Shown here: positions 1 to 6,332 of the stretch, piece by piece
How positions within the stretch are numbered: position 1 is the stretch's first letter
Layout of the letters: each line of letters opens with the position of its first letter
Source of the DNA: Thalassotalea loyana
GTDB taxonomy: Bacteria > Pseudomonadota > Gammaproteobacteria > Enterobacterales > Alteromonadaceae
Assembly (NCBI RefSeq): GCF_030161435.1
Contig: NZ_BSSV01000003.1
Coordinates: forward strand, 372,001-436,000
Length of the DNA: 64,000 bases
Reading direction: 5' to 3'
Notes under the pieces: generated by a model
What the model saw: only the letters and a program-made list of their open reading frames with translations
What the model was told of the DNA's origin: nothing
Database searches by the model: none
Program-made: the position numbers and the translations under genes

Positions 1-2
1 CC

Positions 3-404
3 AAAGCCTCTTGTCAGCAGTTTAAAAACAAACCGACCACTATCGTAAACTTTGTCGAAGGCACTCGTTTTACAGAAGAAAAACATCATCGCCAGGGAAG
101 TCGGTTTGACCATTTACTTACCCCAAAAGCAGGTGGAATCGCTTTTACACTGGCCGCTATGGGTGAACAGTTTGATAAGGTATTGAATATCACACTAGCC
201 TACCCTGATAATCGTGGTCATATAATGATGGACATGTTATGTGGTGATTTAAAAACGATTATTGTCTATGTGGACACATTAGAAGTTAACGACAACGTTG
301 TAGGCGACTATTACAATGACAAGAGTTATCGTGTCCGTTTCCAACGCTGGTTAAACGAGACGTGGTCAACAAAAGATAAGCTGTTGGCTAAGTACCTTAC
401 TTAA
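3..404 (+). CDS. Lysophospholipid acyltransferase-family protein (YihG-like), 3' part only
   Basis: The gene enters from the left edge, and the reading frame is open from base 3 to a TAA stop at 404, so about 133 C-terminal residues are visible. The motif FVEGTR followed by a K-A-G-G stretch matches acyl-acceptor motif III (F-P-E-G-T-R) of the PlsC/LPLAT family, which transfers acyl chains to lysophosphatidic acid or related lipids at the inner membrane. The tail resembles the YihG branch of gammaproteobacterial acyltransferases. The catalytic HX4D motif would lie left of the window, so activity cannot be judged. An intrinsic terminator follows about 45 bases downstream. The family call is firm; the subfamily is inference. 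Confidence 0.75.
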   Translation, partial: KASCQQFKNKPTTIVNFVEGTRFTEEKHHRQGSRFDHLLTPKAGGIAFTLAAMGEQFDKVLNITLAYPDNRGHIMMDMLCGDLKTIIVYVDTLEVNDNVVGDYYNDKSYRVRFQRWLNETWSTKDKLLAKYLT

Positions 405-450
405 ACTCCCCAAAGCCCCTACTGCGTCTTATAAGAAACAGGATTAATAA

Positions 451-483
451 AAGGTTAACATTGCGATGTTAGCCTTTTTTTCT
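451..483 (+). terminator. Rho-independent terminator after the acyltransferase gene
   Basis: AAGGTTAACAT and ATGTTAGCCTT pair (one G-U wobble) around a four-base loop TGCG and run directly into a T-rich tract. The position just downstream of the stop at 404 fits termination of that gene. Confidence 0.8.
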
Positions 484-658
484 TGTCTAACAACGCCTGC
501 AATTCGTGCAGAAGAAATGAATGCTCAACACAACAAAACAAGTGGATCGTTATAGCGTCGAAAGAAAGCTGAGTATAAAAATAAGGATGAAATTTCATTC
601 ATTGATTGAAATGAAAAGTTTTAAGAGAAGTGACAAGGATAATCAAGATAAACAATCG

Positions 659-735
659 TGGCGGAGTGGACGGGACTCGAACCCGCGACCCCCGGCGTGA
701 CAGGCCGGTATTCTAACCAACTGAACTACCACTCC
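659..735 (-). tRNA. tRNA-Asp (GTC), distal copy of four
   Basis: The minus strand reads GGAGTGGTAGTTCAG at the 5' end, has anticodon loop CCTGTCACG with anticodon GTC, a GGTTCGAGTCC T-arm and an encoded CCA end (TGG at 659-661). Length is 77. All four copies in this cluster are identical over the mature tRNA. This is the last copy of the transcript that starts near 1092. Confidence 0.97.
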
Positions 736-763
736 GCAGCAAATTGTTTATTGAGGATGTACG

Positions 764-840
764 TGGCGGAGTGGACGGGACTCGAACCCGCGACCCCCGG
801 CGTGACAGGCCGGTATTCTAACCAACTGAACTACCACTCC
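764..840 (-). tRNA. tRNA-Asp (GTC), third copy in transcription order
   Basis: Identical over 77 nt to the other copies in the cluster, with anticodon GTC and encoded CCA (TGG at 764-766). It is separated from its neighbours by about 28 and 33 bases of unrelated AT-rich spacer. Confidence 0.97.
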
Positions 841-873
841 GCAGTATACATATCAATAATTTCGCTATATCGT

Positions 874-950
874 TGGCGGAGTGGACGGGACTCGAACCCG
901 CGACCCCCGGCGTGACAGGCCGGTATTCTAACCAACTGAACTACCACTCC
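874..950 (-). tRNA. tRNA-Asp (GTC), second copy in transcription order
   Basis: Identical 77-nt tRNA-Asp with encoded CCA (TGG at 874-876). The flank on the 5' side of the tRNA differs from the other copies: they are followed on the + strand by GC, this one by AC. The copies therefore match only over the mature tRNA. Confidence 0.97.
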
Positions 951-977
951 ACTAGGATATAGCTATCAAGATTTAAT

Positions 978-1054
978 TGGCGGAGTGGACGGGACTCGAA
1001 CCCGCGACCCCCGGCGTGACAGGCCGGTATTCTAACCAACTGAACTACCACTCC
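978..1054 (-). tRNA. tRNA-Asp (GTC), promoter-proximal copy
   Basis: First tRNA of the cluster on the minus strand. It is 77 nt with anticodon GTC and encoded CCA (TGG at 978-980). It lies 14 bases downstream of a perfect leader hairpin and about 40 bases from the predicted transcription start. Confidence 0.97.
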
Positions 1055-1067
1055 GCGTTAAATCTTG

Positions 1068-1089
1068 TTTCAACGGCAACCCGTTGAAA
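1068..1089 (-). other. Leader hairpin of the tRNA-Asp transcript
   Basis: TTTCAACGG and CCGTTGAAA form a perfect nine-pair stem with a four-base loop, between the predicted start of transcription (about 1092) and the first tRNA. There is no T-tract, so it is not a terminator. A processing or stability element is the likeliest reading (inference). Confidence 0.5.
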
Positions 1090-1098
1090 GCGAGGAGG

Positions 1099-1127
1099 AT
1101 AATACGGTTATGATGCCCCCCCGTCAA
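1099..1127 (-). promoter_or_regulatory. Sigma-70 promoter of the tRNA-Asp cluster
   Basis: On the minus strand, TTGACG (-35, 1122-1127) and TATTAT (-10, 1099-1104) are separated by exactly 17 bases. A C/G-rich discriminator (CCTCCTCGC) follows, typical of stringently controlled stable-RNA promoters. The spacer contains a run of G residues. Confidence 0.75.
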
Positions 1128-1224
1128 CACTTTTTTTTACTTTATTTTCCAGTTGGACAATTGCTAACCAAAAAGCAGAAATAAACAGCAATATCCTAGC
1201 AAATCGTCACTAATCGTCCGCAAA

Positions 1225-2561
1225 TCAGGTTTTTATTTCGACCTCAGAAGCATTTTCGCTGTTCTTCTTTTTACGCCACCAAACAAACAATGCAATAAGT
1301 GCAATTATTACTACAACAGCATTACCTGCAATAATAATGATCATCTGCATTTTTTCTTGTGCTTCTTGTTCAGCTTTAATTTGGGCAATTTGTGCTGCTA
1401 GCTCTGCTTCGCTAATTCAGCTCGGCGTTGTTCTTCCGCTAACGCTAAGCTGTCTTGGCTATCAGTCCCTAAGTTAGATACATCAGGTAATAATGCATTT
1501 TCTGTATGTTGAACATTGAAACTATATTCTGGCATTACTAACCTGAATTCACGGCCATTATTTGTTTCACCAAATGCGCTTACTTTAACTCGATGCACGC
1601 CTGATTCAGTGAATGGCACTTCTGCTGTGCGACGTTTACCACTGCCTTCCAATACTGAGAATGGAACCGCTTGTTTATCCGGGTAAGTAATTTTTCCTTG
1701 AAACACCAGACTATCAGGTTTTACAAATTCATCAGAAATATCAAAATGAAGCTTATGAGGTGTCCCTTCTCCTGATGATGAATCAACCACAGTAGTTATA
1801 GGACTACGCTGCAGGATAACCGGCTTTTGTTGCAACTCTCTTGCTGCCATAGGCAAAAACAACTTATAAACAGGTACCCACTCACCAGGTGCGATCGTTA
1901 ATTCAAATTCTCCGGTAAAGATACTATCTTTTGCATACTCATCTAATTCTCGACCATCATCTCTAAACGTTGTCAGTCGTTCTAAATCGGCGCCAAAATT
2001 ATCGTAATCTTGATTATTGGTACTAAAAAAATCAACATCAATAGAGACAACATCACTAAAGTTTGGTGTGTCAATCGCAAATTCACCGTTAAAAAGCCTC
2101 GCCGTTACCTTAACCGTCTCACCTGCAAGCAAAATATCGGGCAATTGTTCGACTTCAATTCTGACATCGGAAACCACCATTATCTGGCTTTTTGGCTCGA
2201 TATTGCCAAGTGCTTGCCACGGACCTGGCATTGGCTCCTTTATTTTTATCATGTCGAACGTTCGATCATCGTACCATTCAACTTTTTCTTTATCGTGGGT
2301 CTCTACTTTTATTTTTGTACCATCTGGTTGAACAAGAATAATAGGTGCAGAGCCATGCGTTCGATAAAACAATAACGTGATTTCTTCTATATTAGCGTCA
2401 ATGCGAAAACGGTTATCAAAATAAGGTATCTGATTAGTAACATTATCGACCTGGTAAAAATCAATTTTGTCGGTAGGCTCTTGCGCACTGATAGTAAAAG
2501 CCGCTAAAGCACTTAATAAAAAACTAGAACACGTTTTTTTTATTGTTCTCTTTTGCGCCAT
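1225..2561 (-). pseudogene. TIGR03503-type membrane-anchored periplasmic protein, frameshifted near the 3' end
   Basis: The start at 2561 gives a signal peptide (K-K-T-C-S-S-F-L-L-S-A-L-A-A-F-T-I-S-A) and a beta-rich periplasmic domain resembling the gammaproteobacterial TIGR03503 family of unknown function. The frame stops at 1398 after 387 residues, in the middle of an E/A/Q-rich helix. In the next frame the helix resumes at once (A-E-L-A-A-Q-I-A-Q-I-K). It leads into a transmembrane segment (I-I-I-I-A-G-N-A-V-V-V-I-I-A-L-I-A-L-F-V), the stop-transfer residues W-W-R-K-K-K, and a stop at 1225. A single-base deletion near 1405-1415 explains this and would restore a protein of about 445 residues. 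The gene overlaps dnaQ by 22 bases, so the two are probably co-transcribed. A sequencing error cannot be excluded. Confidence 0.7.
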
Positions 2562-3274
2562 ATAGGCTCACTCCCTTTGTCTGCAACAATGTCTAATCGT
2601 GTTTGATGCTCTGTCAGTTCATCGGCAGTTGCACGAACAACCTTTAATGCTTTTCTATCGTGAGGTAAACGAATAATGGCATTTTTGTCACCTGACTGTT
2701 CAGAACCCGCACTCAAATTCAACGTCTCTTGACGTCGAGTCATTTCGATATAAACGAAAGCTAGTAGCTGCGCATCAATTAAAGCGCCGTGATAGGTACG
2801 GTCAATTAAGCCATCAACACGATAATGTTTTGCCAAAAAATCTAAGGTTTTAGGTGAGCCAAACTCGTCTTTTGACGTCATCAAGGTATCGGTAACCTTA
2901 CAAATGTCCGCTGTATTCGGTAACCCTCTACCCACCATGTTAAATTCATGGTCCATAAAGCCAACGTCGAATTTGGCGTTATGAATAACGAGCTCAGCAC
3001 CTTTTATAAAGTCGATAAACCCCTGAGCAACCTCAGCAAATAATGGTTTGTCCGCTAAAAACTCATTTGTTAATCCGTGAACATCAATAACCTCTTGTTC
3101 CATCTCAAATTGAGGATTGATATATACATGGTAATTTCGACCTGTTAATTGGCGGTTGATCATTTCAACGCAGCCAATTTCAACAATTCGATGCCCTTCT
3201 CTTGGATTAATACCCGTTGTTTCCGTATCTAGAATAACGAGTCGTTCTTGTTGTAATTCTGTTGGGTGTCCCAC
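2540..3274 (-). CDS. dnaQ: DNA polymerase III epsilon subunit, 3'-5' proofreading exonuclease
   Basis: This 244-residue DEDDh exonuclease is the proofreading subunit of the replicative polymerase. Exo I is LDTETTG near residue 16, Exo II is H-N-A-K-F-D-V-G-F near residue 98, and Exo III is H-G-A-L-I-D-A-Q with the catalytic His and Asp. The C-terminal tail after about residue 185 would carry the region that binds the alpha subunit. The start is GTG at 3274, with an AGAG-containing leader. It is divergent from rnhA across 108 bases, the arrangement found in many gammaproteobacteria, and its 3' end overlaps the next gene by 22 bases. Confidence 0.95.
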   Translation of the reverse strand: MGHPTELQQERLVILDTETTGINPREGHRIVEIGCVEMINRQLTGRNYHVYINPQFEMEQEVIDVHGLTNEFLADKPLFAEVAQGFIDFIKGAELVIHNAKFDVGFMDHEFNMVGRGLPNTADICKVTDTLMTSKDEFGSPKTLDFLAKHYRVDGLIDRTYHGALIDAQLLAFVYIEMTRRQETLNLSAGSEQSGDKNAIIRLPHDRKALKVVRATADELTEHQTRLDIVADKGSEPIWRKREQ

Positions 3275-3382
3275 AAAGTATTCTCTTTACCTATGATATT
3301 GATTCCATTATACGGACAGATTTGAATAAATAAAAAGTTTCGGATAATCATGTTAATATGAAAGAAAAAATAGAGACGATTA

Positions 3383-3844
3383 ATGAAAGAAGTAAGTATA
3401 TTCACCGATGGCTCATGTTTGGGTAATCCAGGCCCAGGCGGTTATGGTGCAGTACTCGTGTACAAAGGACATCAAAAAGAGCTTTCGCAAGGCTACAAGC
3501 TAACGACAAACAATAGAATGGAGATGTTAGCGACCGTAAAAGCATTGGCTTCATTAACAGAGCCGTGCAACGTTACACTGACGACTGACAGCCAATATGT
3601 AAAACAAGGGATTACGTCTTGGATTAGTAAATGGCAAAAGAACAACTGGAAAACGGCAGCTAAACAACCCGTCAAGAATGTCGACCTATGGAAAGCACTT
3701 CACGAGCAAACAAATCGCCATGAAGTTAATTGGCAATGGGTTAAGGGCCACTCTGGACACCCTGAAAATGAGCGTTGTGACGATTTAGCACGTAACGCAG
3801 CAATGGCGTCAGATTTACTAGAAGATGAAGGTTACCAAGGCTAA
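3383..3844 (+). CDS. rnhA: Ribonuclease HI
   Basis: This 153-residue RNase HI cleaves the RNA strand of RNA-DNA hybrids, as in Okazaki primers and R-loops. The four catalytic acids are in their usual places: Asp9 in [11 protein letters not shown], Glu47 in NNRMEML, Asp69 in TTDSQYV, and Asp133 in [10 protein letters not shown] basic [11 protein letters not shown] handle region and the H-S-G-H loop are present. Length matches the E. coli enzyme. It is transcribed away from dnaQ, and the two probably share the 3275-3382 promoter region. Confidence 0.96.
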   Translation: MKEVSIFTDGSCLGNPGPGGYGAVLVYKGHQKELSQGYKLTTNNRMEMLATVKALASLTEPCNVTLTTDSQYVKQGITSWISKWQKNNWKTAAKQPVKNVDLWKALHEQTNRHEVNWQWVKGHSGHPENERCDDLARNAAMASDLLEDEGYQG

Positions 3845-3893
3845 GTTATTCATTAATTAATTTAGCATTGGCAAAGCCACTTAACTGGTTTAA

Positions 3894-3930
3894 TATTCCC
3901 AAAAGAAATAATTTATCACTTTTGGGAATA
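3894..3930 (+). promoter_or_regulatory. Perfect 12-bp inverted repeat covering the ribosome binding site of the MBL hydrolase gene
   Basis: TATTCCCAAAAG (3894-3905) and CTTTTGGGAATA (3919-3930) are perfectly complementary around a 13-base loop. The right arm contains the only Shine-Dalgarno-like stretch (GGGA, 3924-3927) for the ATG at 3936. There is no T-tract. It may be an RNA hairpin hiding the ribosome binding site, or a DNA operator for a dimeric repressor; the sequence alone does not decide. Confidence 0.6.
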
Positions 3931-3935
3931 TATAA

Positions 3936-4796
3936 ATGCATCATCCCATTATCAAAGCATTTTTTCATCAAGACTCGTCAACACTTACCTATGTTGTTCA
4001 CTGCCAGCAAACAAAAACGTGTTGCGTTATTGACCCACCACTTGATTACGATATTTTCTCTGGCGATGTTTCAGCAGCATGCCTAACACCGATTGAAGAT
4101 TATATTCACCAGAAAGAGCTAACGGTTGAATGGCTTTTAGAAACGCATGCACACGCCGATCATGTAACAGGAAATAAGGAACTTAAAGATCGCTTGGGTG
4201 GGAAAATCGCTGTAGGTACAGGCATTAGGGATGTGCAAAAGAGTGTTCAACAAATGTTGCAGCTTGACGAGGACACATTAACAACGCACGTCTTCGATTG
4301 TCTGTTAGAAGACGGTCAGATTTTAGCATTAGGAGAACTCGCAATTCATGTATTAGCCACACCAGGCCATACGCCCGACAGTTTAACATTTGTCATTGGT
4401 GATCATGCCTTTATTGGCGATACATTATTCATGCCCGACTCTGGCTCTGCTCGTTGCGACTTCCCTAACGGCAGTGCAGCACAACTTTATCAATCTATCC
4501 AAAAAATCTACCAACTAGGTGACCATACTAGGCTGTATATGTGTCATGACTACCAACCAAATGGCCGAGAGCTTGCGTATATCACCACGGTTGCGGAGCA
4601 AAAGGCAAATAACGTACAAATTAATAGCCAAGTAAGCCAAGAAGAATATGTTTCAGTTAGAGAAACACGTGACAATAAGTTAGCTATCCCTCGCCTTCTT
4701 TATCCTGCATTACAAGTGAATATTCGAGGCGGTCGACTGCCTAATGCAGATAATAATGGTCAAGCATTCATTCGTATGCCCATGCAATTTGTATAG
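3936..4796 (+). CDS. MBL-fold metallo-hydrolase, persulfide dioxygenase/Blh-like
   Basis: A 286-residue metallo-beta-lactamase-fold protein with the metal motif H71-A-H-A-D75-H76 (THAHADHVTG). A second metal His lies in LATPGHTPDS, and a bridging Asp in FIGDTLFMPDSGSARCDF. The last stretch is typical of the persulfide-dioxygenase-like (POD/Blh) branch, which detoxifies glutathione persulfide with one iron, rather than of glyoxalase II. No rhodanese domain is attached and there is no signal peptide, so it should be cytoplasmic. The subfamily is inferred from motif resemblance. A strong inverted repeat covers its ribosome binding site, suggesting regulated expression. Confidence 0.8.
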   Translation: MHHPIIKAFFHQDSSTLTYVVHCQQTKTCCVIDPPLDYDIFSGDVSAACLTPIEDYIHQKELTVEWLLETHAHADHVTGNKELKDRLGGKIAVGTGIRDVQKSVQQMLQLDEDTLTTHVFDCLLEDGQILALGELAIHVLATPGHTPDSLTFVIGDHAFIGDTLFMPDSGSARCDFPNGSAAQLYQSIQKIYQLGDHTRLYMCHDYQPNGRELAYITTVAEQKANNVQINSQVSQEEYVSVRETRDNKLAIPRLLYPALQVNIRGGRLPNADNNGQAFIRMPMQFV

Positions 4797-4811
4797 TTCA
4801 ATAATGTAAAT

Positions 4812-4847
4812 GAAGAAAGCCACACCATTATGGATGTGGCTTTCTTC
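4812..4847. terminator. Bidirectional terminator shared by the MBL hydrolase and DUF2919 genes
   Basis: GAAGAAAGCCACA (4812-4824) and TGTGGCTTTCTTC (4835-4847) form a perfect 13-pair stem with a 10-base loop between convergent genes. The right arm and part of the loop encode the last residues and stop codon (4828-4830) of the minus-strand gene, so the hairpin is partly coding. Confidence 0.75.
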
Positions 4848-5349
4848 TTGTTGTTGGCTTCTTGTATTCAGGAAGTGGCTCAGGAAATTCAGTCAGATTA
4901 ATGCTTAATCGTTCGCTCCTTATACTTTTATAAATAAGGAACAGTGAAAACAACGACTGGCCAATCAACCAATTAATTGATGTTAAATCCCAGTAGAAAT
5001 AGGCAATAACATTAACAATTGCATCGAATATTAACGCTATTACCATCAATAACCTGAAATTAGGCCATAGCTTTTTAACCCAATCACTAGCTGTTGGACG
5101 CCTCAAACTCACCAATAGAAGCAACAGTAGTCCTAAAACGCCTGAAACCAAGTTCAGATAGAAAACTTGCTTTTCCGGGTAAGCTAAAGAAATAAAACTC
5201 GTTCTGTCTTGAAAGTTTGCAAGCGAAATTAACCAAACAACATACGCCCTCATCACAAATAAGATGACAACGTAACTAATTTTGGAGAGCTTCAAGCAAT
5301 CATATTTATCAAAATCATTAACACTATAGTTGGCGAACTGCTGACTCAT
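4828..5349 (-). CDS. DUF2919-like inner-membrane protein
   Basis: A 173-residue hydrophobic protein with about four membrane segments (roughly residues 24-44, 62-82, 98-118 and 125-145) and a basic, proline-rich tail. The pattern, with the conserved early R-A-Y-V-V segment, resembles the DUF2919 (YfeZ-like) family, whose function is unknown. The start at 5349 has an AGGA ribosome site. It lies 17 bases downstream of the DUF599-like gene and is probably co-transcribed with it. Its last codons lie within the bidirectional terminator stem. Confidence 0.65.
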   Translation of the reverse strand: MSQQFANYSVNDFDKYDCLKLSKISYVVILFVMRAYVVWLISLANFQDRTSFISLAYPEKQVFYLNLVSGVLGLLLLLLVSLRRPTASDWVKKLWPNFRLLMVIALIFDAIVNVIAYFYWDLTSINWLIGQSLFSLFLIYKSIRSERLSINLTEFPEPLPEYKKPTTRRKPHP

Positions 5350-5366
5350 ACCAAAACTATTCCTAA

Positions 5367-6089
5367 TTATTTAGAAGGAGAAATATCACGTTCTTGATTT
5401 AAAATCGCTTGCCCTTCCGTTATTGCACGAACAGCTTTTGATTTAAATTCACGTATAAATAATGTAAACACAACAAACGCACTGGCTAACATAAACAATA
5501 TCGGGTGATAAAACCAAGATAATGCCGCCAATGAGAAGTAATAAGCACGAAGACCATAATTATATGAATGCGCAGCTTGGTCTTGAACGACAGCCATTTG
5601 ACGAGCATAACGCTTCAAATTCTCATTGTTTCTTTGTTCATCAACAGGCATTGCACCAACCATCACGTTTAGAAAACCATATTGACGCATTGACCAGGTA
5701 AAGTTAAAAAACGCTAAAACAAAAATAAACACCAATAAACTAATTTTTATTTGAATTTTCCCTTCGCTTGCAACCGCAGCATAAGGTAACGAATTGATAA
5801 CCGTCGTCACATGATCAACTTGCGCAAATAACGCCAATAAACCCGCTAGCACCAGTAACGTGCTCGAAGCAAAAAACGCAATGTTGCGCTCTAGGTTTGC
5901 TAACAATGCAGCGTCCGACACTCTTATCTCATGACCAATTAATTCATGCATCCAGTGTATTCGGTGTTGATGAAGGCATCTTGCAATACAATCAGTTGTT
6001 TTCGCTTTTTTTCGAGCAAAAGTGGTGTAGCCGTACCAACAGCTGACAAAAAATACAGCTGCTATCATATCAATCACAGATAACATCAT
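5367..6089 (-). CDS. DUF599-family membrane protein
   Basis: A 240-residue protein with membrane segments near residues 5-22, 70-90, 115-135 and 185-215. The stretch R-V-S-D-A-A-L-L-A-N-L-E-R-N-I-A-F-F-A-S-S is the hallmark of DUF599 proteins, which have no known function. It is the first gene of a likely two-gene unit with the DUF2919-like gene. Two adjacent ATG codons (6089 and 6086) could both serve as start. No regulatory partner is visible. Confidence 0.75.
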   Translation of the reverse strand: MMLSVIDMIAAVFFVSCWYGYTTFARKKAKTTDCIARCLHQHRIHWMHELIGHEIRVSDAALLANLERNIAFFASSTLLVLAGLLALFAQVDHVTTVINSLPYAAVASEGKIQIKISLLVFIFVLAFFNFTWSMRQYGFLNVMVGAMPVDEQRNNENLKRYARQMAVVQDQAAHSYNYGLRAYYFSLAALSWFYHPILFMLASAFVVFTLFIREFKSKAVRAITEGQAILNQERDISPSK

Positions 6090-6159
6090 GGGTGTTTATT
6101 GGTCTCATTTAGCAATTTGAGTACATCATAACGAGATTTAATCCAATAATTAATTATTT

Positions 6160-6209
6160 ACTTACATTTTTTGTAAGTCATGACTAAACCTTTATGAGTA
6201 GACTTACAT
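6160..6209. promoter_or_regulatory. Possible operator: ACTTACA inverted repeat plus a third copy
   Basis: ACTTACA (6160-6166) and TGTAAGT (6172-6178) form a perfect 7-bp inverted repeat with a five-T spacer. A further ACTTACAT lies at 6202-6209 in the same orientation as the left arm. They sit 125-170 bases upstream of the outer-membrane protein gene. Function unknown; candidate regulator site only. Confidence 0.3.
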
Positions 6210-6332
6210 CTAATTAACAAATGCAAATTAACGTAAATTTCATACCGTCAAACGTAAACGTTTTGCTCGAAAATGTAATTATTTGCGACACTACCAATAA
6301 GAAAATAAGTTCTTCATATGTTCAGGAAAAAC

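Noticed and set aside
658-915. Open frame of 85 codons on the plus strand with repeated protein segments
   Set aside because: It is the antisense of the tRNA-Asp copies; the repeats in the protein come from the identical tRNA genes.
659-1054. Regularly spaced identical units resembling a CRISPR array
   Set aside because: The units are 77-nt tRNA-Asp genes with anticodon and CCA end, and the spacers are AT-rich and unequal in length.
1400-1420. Programmed -1 frameshifting in the TIGR03503-type gene
   Set aside because: The frame relation would allow it, but there is no X-XXY-YYZ slippery site or obvious downstream stimulator at the junction.
3868-4086. Short open frame overlapping the start of the MBL hydrolase gene
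   Set aside because: It is in another frame of a well-supported gene, has no recognisable product and no ribosome site.
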